From positions 124,001 through 188,000 of the forward strand of contig NZ_JACIDU010000008.1 of the NCBI RefSeq assembly GCF_014196535.1: a stretch of DNA of 64,000 nt, read 5' to 3'. Position 1 is the stretch's first letter; every line of letters begins with the position of its first letter. The stretch is from Allorhizobium borbori (lineage in GTDB: Bacteria; Pseudomonadota; Alphaproteobacteria; Rhizobiales; Rhizobiaceae). The translations under genes and the position numbers were made by a program. Below, one piece after another: positions 18,397 through 26,167 of this stretch. Under the pieces are notes generated by a model. The model searched no databases. It worked only from the letters and a program-made list of their open reading frames with translations, and had not been told where the DNA came from.

Positions 18397-19073
18397 GGGC
18401 CCACTCCCTTGCCCGCGACAGGCAGTAGGTAACCAAAGCCGCGCCTGTTTTCGATGGCGTCGGGTGCCGTCTTGCGACGAAGACGCGTGATGATGGCCTC
18501 CACGGCATTCTTTGCGGTCGCATCGTCGCGGCCCTGCACTTTCTCCGCCAGCTCATAGGGCGTCATGATCTCGCCGGCCCGGTCGATCAGGCATTCGAGA
18601 AGGCGATATTCCAGCGGTGTCAGCGCAAGCGGTGCACCGTCGAAGGAAATGCGCATGGCCGCCTTGTCGATGGTAAACCGTCCGGCGCCGATAGCCTGGG
18701 TCGGCTTCACGGTTCTCGCCCGGCGCAGCAACGCCCGCAGCCGTGCGAGCAACTCCTCGGACCGGAACGGCTTCGGCAGATAATCATCCGCGCCGGCATC
18801 GAAACCATCCACCCGCTCCATCCACGACCCGCGTGCCGTCAACACCAGCACGGGCGTTTGCACGCCCGCCTTGCGCCAGCGCCGCAGGATGGACAGCCCA
18901 TCGAGTCCGGGAAGACCGAGATCGAGGACGATGACATCGAACTCATCCATCTCTCCCCGCTCCCAGACCGCCGGGCCGTGGCTTTCATGCGTGACCTGAT
19001 AGCCTTCGACCTCCAGCTTGCCCTTGAGATATTCGGCAATGTTCCCGTCGTCCTCCGCGATCAGAATCCGCAT
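18393..19073 (-). CDS. OmpR/PhoP-family response regulator
   Basis: The 226-residue protein has a receiver domain (MRILIAEDDGNIAEYL, acceptor aspartate in VIVLDLGLPGLDGL near residue 50, KPFRSEELLARL near 100) and a C-terminal winged helix (LTPLEYRLLECLIDRAG, AVEAIITRLRRKT). It is the partner of the kinase that overlaps its 3' end. The start is either the ATG at 19073 or a GTG one codon earlier; both overlap the stop of the PepSY gene. Targets are unknown; autoregulation of the operon at 20164 is the natural guess. Confidence 0.93.
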   Translation of the reverse strand: MRILIAEDDGNIAEYLKGKLEVEGYQVTHESHGPAVWERGEMDEFDVIVLDLGLPGLDGLSILRRWRKAGVQTPVLVLTARGSWMERVDGFDAGADDYLPKPFRSEELLARLRALLRRARTVKPTQAIGAGRFTIDKAAMRISFDGAPLALTPLEYRLLECLIDRAGEIMTPYELAEKVQGRDDATAKNAVEAIITRLRRKTAPDAIENRRGFGYLLPVAGKGVGP

Positions 19074-19513
19074 CACATCACCTTGCCGCTGACCGCATCG
19101 ACCCTCACCCGACGAATGGAGCCATCCGGACGCCGAAGCGTGATCACATAGACATTCTTGCGTTGAATGCTGCGCAGTTCGATGTCGATCACGCGGCCTC
19201 GCTTTTCGACGCCCGAGCGCGAAAGGATCTCCCGCAGGCTGAGAATTTCCCCGCGCTTGACCGCAGCCCGAACGTCTTCATGATCGTCGCCACGTCCCGA
19301 GCTTCCATCACGGTTGCCGCTGCTGCCGCTATCATCATCGCCGTCATCGCTGTCGTCATGCCCATCGTCATCATCGCCACCGCTGTCGTCCCCGCCACCA
19401 TCGTCTCCGCCCTTGTCGGCCAAAGCGGAACGCACGCCGAAGGGCGACGCCGCCAGAGGGAGAGAGGCAAGCGCAACCAACAGCAAGTGTCGACGGCTCA
19501 GGAGATCTGTCAT
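19073..19513 (-). CDS. secreted PepSY-domain protein with an Asp-rich linker
   Basis: The 146-residue protein has a signal sequence with SRRHLLLVALASL at its start, possibly Tat-type. Residues 33-78 are very rich in Asp, Gly and Ser. A C-terminal PepSY-like domain follows (GEILSLREILSRSG, ... VYVITLRRPDGSIRRVRVDA). PepSY proteins often sit next to two-component systems and modulate peptidases or sensors in the periplasm. Its stop overlaps the start of the response regulator. Binding of divalent cations by the acidic stretch is inferred from composition. Confidence 0.82.
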   Translation of the reverse strand: MTDLLSRRHLLLVALASLPLAASPFGVRSALADKGGDDGGGDDSGGDDDDGHDDSDDGDDDSGSSGNRDGSSGRGDDHEDVRAAVKRGEILSLREILSRSGVEKRGRVIDIELRSIQRKNVYVITLRRPDGSIRRVRVDAVSGKVM

Positions 19514-19533
19514 TCATTCCTCTGCAAGGGGAA

Positions 19534-19586
19534 GGCGGGAGAAGAGGGCCATTCGTAAGGCGGCGAGGATGGCGTCTTCTCCCGCC
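19534..19586 (-). other. long hairpin upstream of the PepSY gene
   Basis: GGCGGGAGAAGA at 19534-19545 pairs perfectly with TCTTCTCCCGCC at 19575-19586. Inside the 29-nt loop GCCAT and ATGGC can pair too. It lies just above the PepSY gene's ribosome-binding site. Confidence 0.6.
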
Positions 19587-19621
19587 ACAGGCAAGACCCA
19601 ACGAGGATGGGGCCTGCCTGT
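19587..19621 (-). other. second hairpin in the same intercistronic gap
   Basis: ACAGGCA (19587-19593) and TGCCTGT (19615-19621) form a 7-bp stem with a partly paired interior. It directly follows the stop of the Asp/His-rich gene and abuts the longer hairpin. Confidence 0.5.
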
Positions 19622-19633
19622 CGGGGCTCGTTC

Positions 19634-20164
19634 TTAACGCCGCAGGGCGGCAGGGCTGTATTCAACATCAGTGATGGCGCCGGGCTTCGTGCGGGCATCA
19701 TAATCGCTGAGTTCGCCCTTGACCTCGACGCGACCATGTTCCCGTTCAATCTCGATTTCCAGACGCCGCCCAAGGCCGTCGGTTGCGATCAGCGATCCAT
19801 CGCTCAGGCCCCGAAGCTGCTCCGGCGTTGGGCTCAGCCTGACTTCGTCGGGGTCATCGCTACGTCCGCGGCTGGAATGATCCCGACCATCGTCGCCCTT
19901 GCCGCCGCGATCGTCGTTACGATCGTCGTCGCCACCACGGCCGCCATGGTCGTCATTGCGGTCGTGGTCATCGCCGCGATCATGGTCGTTCCCGTGGTCG
20001 CCATCGTCATGATCGTCGTCGCTGTCGCGGCCCCGGTCGGCGAGTGCGAAGGCTGAGAACAAGGAGGCGCCTGTTGGCGCGAACGGGCCTGCCAGCGGAA
20101 GCGCGGTGACCGTGACCATGGCGGCCGCGGAAACGAGAAGCAGGCTCTTGAGGTGTTTGACCAT
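19634..20164 (-). CDS. secreted Asp/His/Gly-rich repeat protein
   Basis: The 176-residue protein has a signal peptide (residues 1-43, ending FSAFALA). Residues 44-105 are a low-complexity stretch of Asp, His, Gly and Arg with short repeats such as DDHDDGDHGNDHD and NDDHGGRGGDDD. A 70-residue globular tail (RLSPTPEQLRGLSDGSL ... RLEIEIEREHGRVEVKGE) resembles the C-terminal part of PepSY-like proteins. The stretch looks able to bind divalent metals such as Zn, Ni or Ca. AAGGGA precedes the ATG. It is first in an apparent operon with the PepSY, response regulator and kinase genes. I do not recognise a named family. Confidence 0.8.
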   Translation of the reverse strand: MVKHLKSLLLVSAAAMVTVTALPLAGPFAPTGASLFSAFALADRGRDSDDDHDDGDHGNDHDRGDDHDRNDDHGGRGGDDDRNDDRGGKGDDGRDHSSRGRSDDPDEVRLSPTPEQLRGLSDGSLIATDGLGRRLEIEIEREHGRVEVKGELSDYDARTKPGAITDVEYSPAALRR

Positions 20165-20272
20165 TTGCGTGTCCCTTCAACATCGTGTTGCGATGGAGGG
20201 ACCATGGCATTGTGCCGCTGACAGGTGCTTGACGGTGATTGTCAGCAAATTGTCAACGGGACCGCCACACAT

Positions 20273-20300
20273 GAAAAAGCCGCCCTCAAGGAGCGGCTTC
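20273..20300 (-). terminator. Rho-independent terminator after infC
   Basis: On the minus strand AAGCCGC pairs with GCGGCTT and a run of five T follows. It lies 24 bp past the infC stop. Confidence 0.85.
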
Positions 20301-20324
20301 GGCATGGTCGCGGCGGCGCTTGAA

Positions 20325-20861
20325 TTACTTCGGCGCCAGTACCATCATCATCTGGCGGCCTTCGAGCTTCGGCTCGGCTTCCACCTTGGCGATTTCCTGC
20401 ATGTCTTCCTTGACCTGGATCAGAAGCTTCATGCCGAGTTCCTGGTGCGCCATTTCGCGACCGCGGAACTTGAGGGTAACCTTGACCTTGTCGCCTTCAT
20501 CGAAGAAGCGGTGCATCGCCTTGATCTTCACCTCATAGTCATGGGTGTCGATGTTGGGACGCATCTTGATTTCCTTGACCTCGACGATCTTCTGCTTCTT
20601 GCGCGCTTCGGCAGCTTTTTTCTGCGTCGCGTATTTCAGCTTTCCGAGATCGAGGATCTTGCAAACCGGCGGTTCGGAGTTGGGGGAAATCTCCACGAGA
20701 TCCAGACCGGCTTCTTCAGCCATTTTCAATGCCTGATCGGTGGGGACCACGCCCAGATTCTGCCCCTCATCATTGATGAGCTGGACGCGAGGAATGCGAA
20801 TTTCCCGGTTGGCGCGCGGTCCGTCTTTCGTGGGAACGTCGGCTTTGAACGGTCTGCGAAT
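20325..20861 (-). CDS. infC: translation initiation factor IF-3, AUU start codon
   Basis: The protein is 178 residues when read from the ATT at 20861. It binds the 30S subunit and checks the start codon. The N-terminal domain includes [29 protein letters not shown] and [18 protein letters not shown]; the C-terminal domain includes [25 protein letters not shown]. No ATG fits upstream of residue 38, where a start would remove a third of the N-terminal domain. AGGAG lies 9 nt before the ATT, and the next codons encode the conserved RRPFK. An AUU start is the classic autoregulated infC start. Unlike many genomes, rpmI and rplT do not follow. Confidence 0.95.
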   Translation of the reverse strand: MRRPFKADVPTKDGPRANREIRIPRVQLINDEGQNLGVVPTDQALKMAEEAGLDLVEISPNSEPPVCKILDLGKLKYATQKKAAEARKKQKIVEVKEIKMRPNIDTHDYEVKIKAMHRFFDEGDKVKVTLKFRGREMAHQELGMKLLIQVKEDMQEIAKVEAEPKLEGRQMMMVLAPK

Positions 20862-21121
20862 GGTCGTATTCTCCTAGTAATTGACAGTGCGATCGTCGGG
20901 CGGCTCATGAAAAATGAGCCAAGCGAACGCGGCTGATGGCAATGTCGTTATTGCTGCTGGCGAGTCAATAGCACAGGCTTTCAAAAAAATCACCTCCTCC
21001 CTTTGTTTTCAGCGGTTTTCGACGGTTCGTGACCGAAAGACACGCGTCTTTGCTTGGCAAGAGCCGCAACGCACGCTTAGAAAGGCCCGACAACAGGCAA
21101 ATCAGGGCGGAGGGCACGCGC

Positions 21122-21910
21122 ATGACGGACGGCATTTCTTCAGGTTCCATCCCGGTCGGCGAAGGGGTTGAAGCTCGCGAGATTGCGTGGAAGCGCCGGG
21201 CAGCGACCAAGCCGGGGCCAGCGGTCATCTGGCTTGGCGGCTACAAGTCCGACATGGAAGGCACGAAGGCGCTGGCGCTCGATGCCTTTGCCGCCGAAAC
21301 CGGCTTCGAGGCGATCCGCTTCGATTATTCCGGCCACGGTGTTTCCGGCGGGGCCTTCAAGGATGGCACGATCTCGCGCTGGCTGGAGGAAACGCTGGCC
21401 GTCATCACGCATTTCGGTCCTGAAGAAGCCATTCTCGTCGGCTCGTCCATGGGCGGCTGGATCGCGCTGCGGGCCGTTCAGGAGATCGCCCGGCGCGGCT
21501 TGCCGGTAAGGATCAAAGGGCTGGTCCTCATTGCCCCCGCCCCCGATTTCACCTGCGAACTGATCGAGCCGGAACTGACCGAGGCGGAGCGGCAGTCGCT
21601 CGCGACGCGCGGCTATTTCGAGGAACCTTCGGAATACGGGCCGGAACCCTACATCTATACCCGAGCACTGATCGAGGACGGCCGGCAGAACCGCGTCCTG
21701 CAAGGCGTCATCGCCACCGGTTGCCCGGTCCATATTCTTCAGGGCATGCGCGACACCGCAGTGCCCCATGCCCATTCCCTGAAATTGCTGGAACATCTGC
21801 CCGCCGACGATGTGGTGCTGACGCTGATCCGCGATGGCGATCACCGCCTCTCCCGCCCGCAGGACATCGAACGGCTCCGGGCTGCGCTCGCGGAAATTGT
21901 GAGAGCTTAA
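21122..21910 (+). CDS. alpha/beta hydrolase (ABHD10-like)
   Basis: The 262-residue serine hydrolase has the nucleophile elbow in LVGSSMGGWIAL (Ser near 107), an acid in GMRDTAVP near 209 and the histidine in DGDHRLSRPQD near 240. The early strand VIWLGGYKSDMEGTKA and FDYSGHGVSGG supply the oxyanion region. It resembles the ABHD10/depalmitoylase group of cytoplasmic esterases; the substrate is unknown. I chose the ATG at 21122 for its GGAGGG ribosome-binding site. It is divergent from infC. Confidence 0.85.
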   Translation: MTDGISSGSIPVGEGVEAREIAWKRRAATKPGPAVIWLGGYKSDMEGTKALALDAFAAETGFEAIRFDYSGHGVSGGAFKDGTISRWLEETLAVITHFGPEEAILVGSSMGGWIALRAVQEIARRGLPVRIKGLVLIAPAPDFTCELIEPELTEAERQSLATRGYFEEPSEYGPEPYIYTRALIEDGRQNRVLQGVIATGCPVHILQGMRDTAVPHAHSLKLLEHLPADDVVLTLIRDGDHRLSRPQDIERLRAALAEIVRA

Positions 21911-22023
21911 TCGCTCTCGCGTTAACCATATCCGCGTTCATCTTCTGTTAAGCTTTCGCCGCCCGTTGACTCATGGGGCCTTTGGTTCTTTAACTCTTTG
22001 TTAAGAATTGAAGGAACGGACCG

Positions 22024-22635
22024 ATGTTGAGTACGGGTAAACGCATTGTTTTCGCGCTGGCTGCGCTTGCCGCAGCAGGTACGGCTGCGAGCGGTAGCGA
22101 ACTTCGTCCGGACGCCGCCATGGTGACCGGTTCCGTGACTTCGCAGCCCATCGGTCACTATGAATTCTGCCAGCGTTACGCTTCCGAATGCGCCGTGCGC
22201 AGCAAGGTCGGCCCGGCACCGACGCTGACCCAGCATGGCTGGCAGGTGCTGAATGCGGTCAATACCCGGGTCAATACCACCGTTGTGGCCATGACCGACC
22301 AGGACATCTATGGCAAGGAAGAATACTGGGCATATCCGGTGGACGCCGGCGATTGCGAGGACTTCGTTCTCGAAAAGCGCCGCCAGCTTCTGGCCAAGGG
22401 CTTTTCCGCTGCCGATCTGCTGATCACCGTCGTGCGTAAGCCTGATGGAGAAGGCCATGCGGTCCTGACCGTCCGCACCTCCGAGGGCGATTTCATCCTC
22501 GACAACCTGTCGGCGGATGTGAAGCTCTGGACGGATACGCCCTACACCTACCTGAAACGTCAGGCGAGCTTCAATTCGGGCCGCTGGGTCACGATCGAGA
22601 ACGGCAACGTCGTGGTTGTCGGCGCGTTGCGCTGA
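22024..22635 (+). CDS. periplasmic transglutaminase-like cysteine peptidase (BTLCP, DUF920)
   Basis: The 203-residue protein has a signal peptide (residues 1-27) and the bacterial transglutaminase-like cysteine proteinase domain: the cysteine in DAGDCEDFVLEKR near 112, histidine in GEGHAVLTVRT near 144 and Asp in FILDNLS near 160. YEFCQRYASEC near residue 45 is common in the rhizobial members. Relatives of this fold cleave adhesins of the LapA type, but no LapD-like receptor is here and many alphaproteobacterial copies are orphans. AAGGA precedes the ATG. Confidence 0.87.
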   Translation: MLSTGKRIVFALAALAAAGTAASGSELRPDAAMVTGSVTSQPIGHYEFCQRYASECAVRSKVGPAPTLTQHGWQVLNAVNTRVNTTVVAMTDQDIYGKEEYWAYPVDAGDCEDFVLEKRRQLLAKGFSAADLLITVVRKPDGEGHAVLTVRTSEGDFILDNLSADVKLWTDTPYTYLKRQASFNSGRWVTIENGNVVVVGALR

Positions 22636-23826
22636 TTACTGCGGCCTGGCCAGGCGAGCCAGCGCCAGAACCGTCGCGAGCCCGATGAACGCGACGACGG
22701 CGAGCGCGACGAGTGCCGCCGTCAATCCGAAATGCTCCTGCACGAACACCACGAAAACCGGCGCGACAGCCCCGCAGACGATGCGGGGGAAGGACAGGTT
22801 GCCTGTCAGCTTGCCATAACCTTCCGCCCCGAAGAAATAGAGCGGCAGCACGCCACGGACGATGGAGTTCAGGCCCTGCCCGCATCCCATCAACACGCCA
22901 AACAGGATACCGATGGCCATCAGGGGATAGGACTGGGCCAGGCCTAGCGTCAGCACGGACAGAAGCGTTGCCGCCGATGAGACGACCGCCGTCATCATCG
23001 GCGTCATCGCGCCGCGCAGGCCGAAATCCAGAAGCCGCGACACCACCTGTGCCGGCCCGACGCAGGAACCGATCAGAGTGGCCGAAGCCGCGGAGAAGCC
23101 CGCCCCGGTCAAAAGCACCATCAGTACCGTCGACATGGCCGAGATCATGAAACCGCCAGCCGCCAGCATCGCGCTCATCAGAATGAGCGCCTTGCGCCGC
23201 CTCTCCAGTGAAACGACGGCGTTTCGGGTATCGCCACGGCCACCACCAGCTTTGACGGCATGCACTGGAGACACGACGCGCGGAAGTGCAAGGTGTACGG
23301 GCAGCGCGCCGATGGCATAGACCGCGGCAATGGCGAGATAGGTTCCCCGCCAGTCCGTGACCGTGAGAAGCCACTGGCACAGCGGCCAGAAAATGGTGGA
23401 GGCAAAACCGGCCACCAGCGTGACTGCCGTCATGTGTGATCGCGATGCCGATCCATAACGCTGGGTGAGCGCGGTAAAGCCGGTTTCGTAGAGCACAGCG
23501 ATGGAAACGAGCGGCACCAGCGCCATGATGAGGGCAAAAAGAACAGGCTGTTCCACCCAGCCATGCAGCGCCAGAAGAACCGCGGACACAGCAGACCCGA
23601 TGCTCATGACCGGCCGGGCGCCGAACCGGTCAACCAACCGGCCGCAAAGCGGCGACAGGAAGGCGGAGACCAGAAGGCCTGCGGAAAACACGCCGAAAAC
23701 GAAACTGTTATCCCACTGAAAATGACGCGCAATTTCCGGCGCAAGCACGCCGAACGAGTAATAGAGCGCGCCATAGCCGCAGGTCATGGATACCCCGAGG
23801 CCGAGGGTGAGCGGAGCGATTTTCAT
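22636..23826 (-). CDS. MFS transporter, monocarboxylate/oxalate-formate type
   Basis: The 396-residue protein has twelve predicted helices and the loop 2-3 motif GRLVDRFGARPVMSIG. The N-terminal GVSMTCGYGALYYSFGVLAPE is typical of the MCT/OFA branch that takes up small carboxylates. The substrate is unknown. It converges with the DUF920 gene, stop against stop without a gap, and no terminator is visible between them. Confidence 0.87.
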   Translation of the reverse strand: MKIAPLTLGLGVSMTCGYGALYYSFGVLAPEIARHFQWDNSFVFGVFSAGLLVSAFLSPLCGRLVDRFGARPVMSIGSAVSAVLLALHGWVEQPVLFALIMALVPLVSIAVLYETGFTALTQRYGSASRSHMTAVTLVAGFASTIFWPLCQWLLTVTDWRGTYLAIAAVYAIGALPVHLALPRVVSPVHAVKAGGGRGDTRNAVVSLERRRKALILMSAMLAAGGFMISAMSTVLMVLLTGAGFSAASATLIGSCVGPAQVVSRLLDFGLRGAMTPMMTAVVSSAATLLSVLTLGLAQSYPLMAIGILFGVLMGCGQGLNSIVRGVLPLYFFGAEGYGKLTGNLSFPRIVCGAVAPVFVVFVQEHFGLTAALVALAVVAFIGLATVLALARLARPQ

Positions 23827-24060
23827 GGTTCGGTAAAACTATCGCTTGCGGCGGAAAAGCCAAGATGAATTTATCTCTACGACGCTTATGCAATTCATAA
23901 GGGGTGAGAACTTAACGATGGACGGCGAACATAAAGAACAGTAGTGTATCGACCAGGAGAATTTTAATAAAATCTTCACAAAGCCATTCTAGTTTGAAGA
24001 TGAGCATGACGCTCGATAGCAAGCCGGATTGTGTTTCTTTGTACCGGCGCTGTACTTTGA
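23827..24060. other. AT-rich intergenic region
   Basis: About 234 bp, noticeably richer in A and T than its surroundings. It should hold the MFS promoter. A short frame of 44 codons opens at 24000 and overlaps the next small gene in another frame; it has no ribosome-binding site. Confidence 0.4.
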
Positions 24061-24357
24061 ATGAGCGTCAAGATGATCTCCTCCGCCTTTCGCATTCCGT
24101 CAAGAACCATTCATCCGTCGTCGACCCTGCGTGACGCTGAAACGGAAGCAAGCGCCACCGGCGCTCTTCTGGGAACGGCATCCGCCGTGGCTGAGGAAGC
24201 ACTCAAGTCTGGCGACCTGATCGGTGCGCTGGTCTTTCTCGCCCAAAATGTGAGCTGTGCCGAAACGGTCTATGATGTGTTCAGCGCCATCAATGCCTAT
24301 GCGGCCAATGACGGGCAGAAGCCATCCGAAACGGAGCGTTCTGTCGCGAAGCTGTAA
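24061..24357 (+). CDS. small protein of unknown function
   Basis: The 98-residue frame encodes a mostly helical, alanine-rich protein (SATGALLGTASAVAEEALKSGDLIGALVFLAQNVSCAETVYDVF). The central part looks like real coding sequence by amino-acid balance. The first 25 residues are less convincing, and neither ATG (24061 or 24073) has a ribosome-binding site. A different frame from 24000 overlaps it for 75 bases. I recognise no family; the gene may start at a rarer codon or be degraded at its 5' end. Confidence 0.5.
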   Translation: MSVKMISSAFRIPSRTIHPSSTLRDAETEASATGALLGTASAVAEEALKSGDLIGALVFLAQNVSCAETVYDVFSAINAYAANDGQKPSETERSVAKL

Positions 24358-24445
24358 GCCCGCGCTCCAGAAAATGCGCCCCGCCGCCTTGAGAGCGCCG
24401 GGGCCATGGCTATGCGGCCCAACCAGCCGTGTCTGCGCCGTGTGC

Positions 24446-25435
24446 TCAGCCCTGCCCGATGAGAATGCCCGCAGCAAGCACCAGCGAGCCACCCAGCACG
24501 ACCTGCATGACGGCCCGCAGGAACGGCGTTTCCATGAACTTGTTCTGGATAAAGGCAATCGCCCAGAGTTCCACGAACACGACCGCGACCGCGATGGACG
24601 TCGCCACCACGAAGTTCGGAATGAGGTAAGGCAAGGCATGGCCAAGGCCGCCGAGCGCCGTCATCACACCTGAAGCCAATCCGCGCTTGACGGGCGAACC
24701 GCGCCCGGAGAGCTTGCCGTCATCATGGGCTGCTTCCGTAAAGCCCATGGAAATGCCGGCACCGACCGAAGCCGAAAGACCGACAAGGAAGGTCTGCCAC
24801 GTATTGCCAGTGGCAAATGCCGCAGCAAAGATCGGCGCGAGCGTCGAAACCGAGCCGTCCATGAGGCCGGCAAGCCCCGGCTGCACCCAGGTCAGCACGA
24901 ACTGACGATGCGCGTTATGCGCCTCCTCTTTCACAACGTCATCGGGAGTATGCTTTTCACTCAGGCCCCGGGCGATGTCTTCGTGACCGTCCTCGGCCAT
25001 GGCAAGTTCGCCCAGAAGATCGCGGGTGCGCGCATCGGAGACCCGCTTGGCGGCTTCGCGATAGAAGCGAGCCGCCGACTGCTCCATGCGTTCGGTTTCC
25101 TCACGAATGGTTTCGAAGGAAAGGTTCTTCTGCAGCCAGTCGGGCCTGCGCTCATAGAATCCACGGACATGCTCCCGGCGAATCGGCGGGATGACCTCGC
25201 CAAACCGTTCGCGATACATGGCAATCAGATTGCGGCGGTGGGTATCTTCCACCTCCGCCATGTCGCGAAAAATCTTGGCCGTTGCGGGGAAATCAGCGTC
25301 GAGACGCTGCGCATAGGCCATATAGATGCGCCCGTCATCTTCCTCCGAAGAGATCGCCAGCGCCAGGATTTCCTGTTCGCTGAGCTGATCGAAGGAGCGT
25401 TTACCGGTGCCGAAAAGATGGGAAAACATGATCAT
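24446..25435 (-). CDS. mbfA: membrane-bound ferritin MbfA (ferritin-like plus VIT1/CCC1 domain)
   Basis: The 329-residue protein fuses an N-terminal ferritin-like four-helix domain (residues about 15-165, with MAEVEDTHRRNLIAMY and ELAMAEDGHEDIARGL supplying the Glu/His di-iron ligands) to a C-terminal VIT1/CCC1-type membrane domain of about five helices (GLAGLMDGSVSTLAPIFAAAF, GFTEAAHDDGKLSGRG). In rhizobia and Agrobacterium this protein exports iron from the cytoplasm and protects from peroxide, and is repressed by Irr under iron limitation. A perfect Irr box lies 13 bp before the start. ATGs at 25435 and 25429 are both possible. Confidence 0.93.
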   Translation of the reverse strand: MIMFSHLFGTGKRSFDQLSEQEILALAISSEEDDGRIYMAYAQRLDADFPATAKIFRDMAEVEDTHRRNLIAMYRERFGEVIPPIRREHVRGFYERRPDWLQKNLSFETIREETERMEQSAARFYREAAKRVSDARTRDLLGELAMAEDGHEDIARGLSEKHTPDDVVKEEAHNAHRQFVLTWVQPGLAGLMDGSVSTLAPIFAAAFATGNTWQTFLVGLSASVGAGISMGFTEAAHDDGKLSGRGSPVKRGLASGVMTALGGLGHALPYLIPNFVVATSIAVAVVFVELWAIAFIQNKFMETPFLRAVMQVVLGGSLVLAAGILIGQG

Positions 25436-25447
25436 TGCCGTCTTATT

Positions 25448-25464
25448 TTTAGAATTATTCTAAA
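25448..25464. promoter_or_regulatory. Irr (ICE) box upstream of mbfA
   Basis: TTTAGAA-TTA-TTCTAAA is a perfect 7-3-7 palindrome matching the iron control element recognised by Irr in Rhizobiales. It sits just above the mbfA start, where binding would block transcription. It also lies within the 142 bp shared with the divergent haemoglobin gene. Confidence 0.85.
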
Positions 25465-25577
25465 TTAGATAATCGAGCGAAGAAGGTCAAGGCTTAAAGC
25501 GGCAGCGCGCGCACATGCCGCATTTGACAGGCGGGCCTGACTGCCGGACAAAGAGCGCCAGAAAGCAAGGAGCAACC

Positions 25578-26036
25578 ATGCCCCCCGACCTGCAGGACAG
25601 AGCGGCCCATCGCGCCGAAGCGGAGGCAAAAGCCGCCGCGGACATGGCTGCCATCGGCATCGACCCGATCTTTATCGACCGCCTCGTTGAGACATTTTAT
25701 GGGCGGATACAAACGCATGCCGTACTCGGTCCTGTTTTCGAGGCAAAGCTGCATGGCCGCTGGCCGGAACACCTCGGCAAAATGAAGCTCTTCTGGCAGG
25801 CCGTCGCCCTTCGCAACGGCGCCTATTCCGGCCGTCCCGTGCCGGCCCATCTCGGGGTCTCCGGCCTGAAGGAACCTCTCTTTGCCGACTGGTTGGCATT
25901 ATTCGGCGAGACGCTGGATGATATTGCGCCCTCTCCGGAAGCCCGCGACTTTCTTATGGCGTCGGCGGAAAGAATCGCCCGCAGCCTCATCCTGTCGATC
26001 TTCCACAATCCTGCCGTCACGTTGACGCGAAGCTAG
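25578..26036 (+). CDS. group III truncated haemoglobin
   Basis: The 152-residue protein is a cytoplasmic haem protein of the 2-on-2 globin fold, group III. FIDRLVETFYGRIQTHAVLGPVF is the A-B helix region, LGKMKLFWQAVALRNGAYSGRP the E region, and the proximal histidine is in PVPAHLGV near residue 89. Such proteins bind O2 or NO; their role is unsettled. The ATG chosen has AAGGAG 5 nt upstream; a longer frame from 25515 runs into the divergent promoter. It may share iron control with mbfA. Confidence 0.87.
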   Translation: MPPDLQDRAAHRAEAEAKAAADMAAIGIDPIFIDRLVETFYGRIQTHAVLGPVFEAKLHGRWPEHLGKMKLFWQAVALRNGAYSGRPVPAHLGVSGLKEPLFADWLALFGETLDDIAPSPEARDFLMASAERIARSLILSIFHNPAVTLTRS

Positions 26037-26167
26037 GGCATAAAGCCTCTGAAGCTGATGCCCGTAATCTAAATTTAGGGGTTTTGGCCCATTCTCCGGC
26101 TTCCTGCAGCCATAAAATTTGGCGACAAGGCAGGTTACCGGACTTTATGGAAAGCTGTGGCTGAACG

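Noticed and set aside
19180-20080. Repetitive GAC/CAT-rich DNA that might be taken for a CRISPR or tandem repeat.
   Set aside because: It is the in-frame code for Asp/His/Gly-rich stretches of two secreted proteins; there are no regular repeats with unique spacers.
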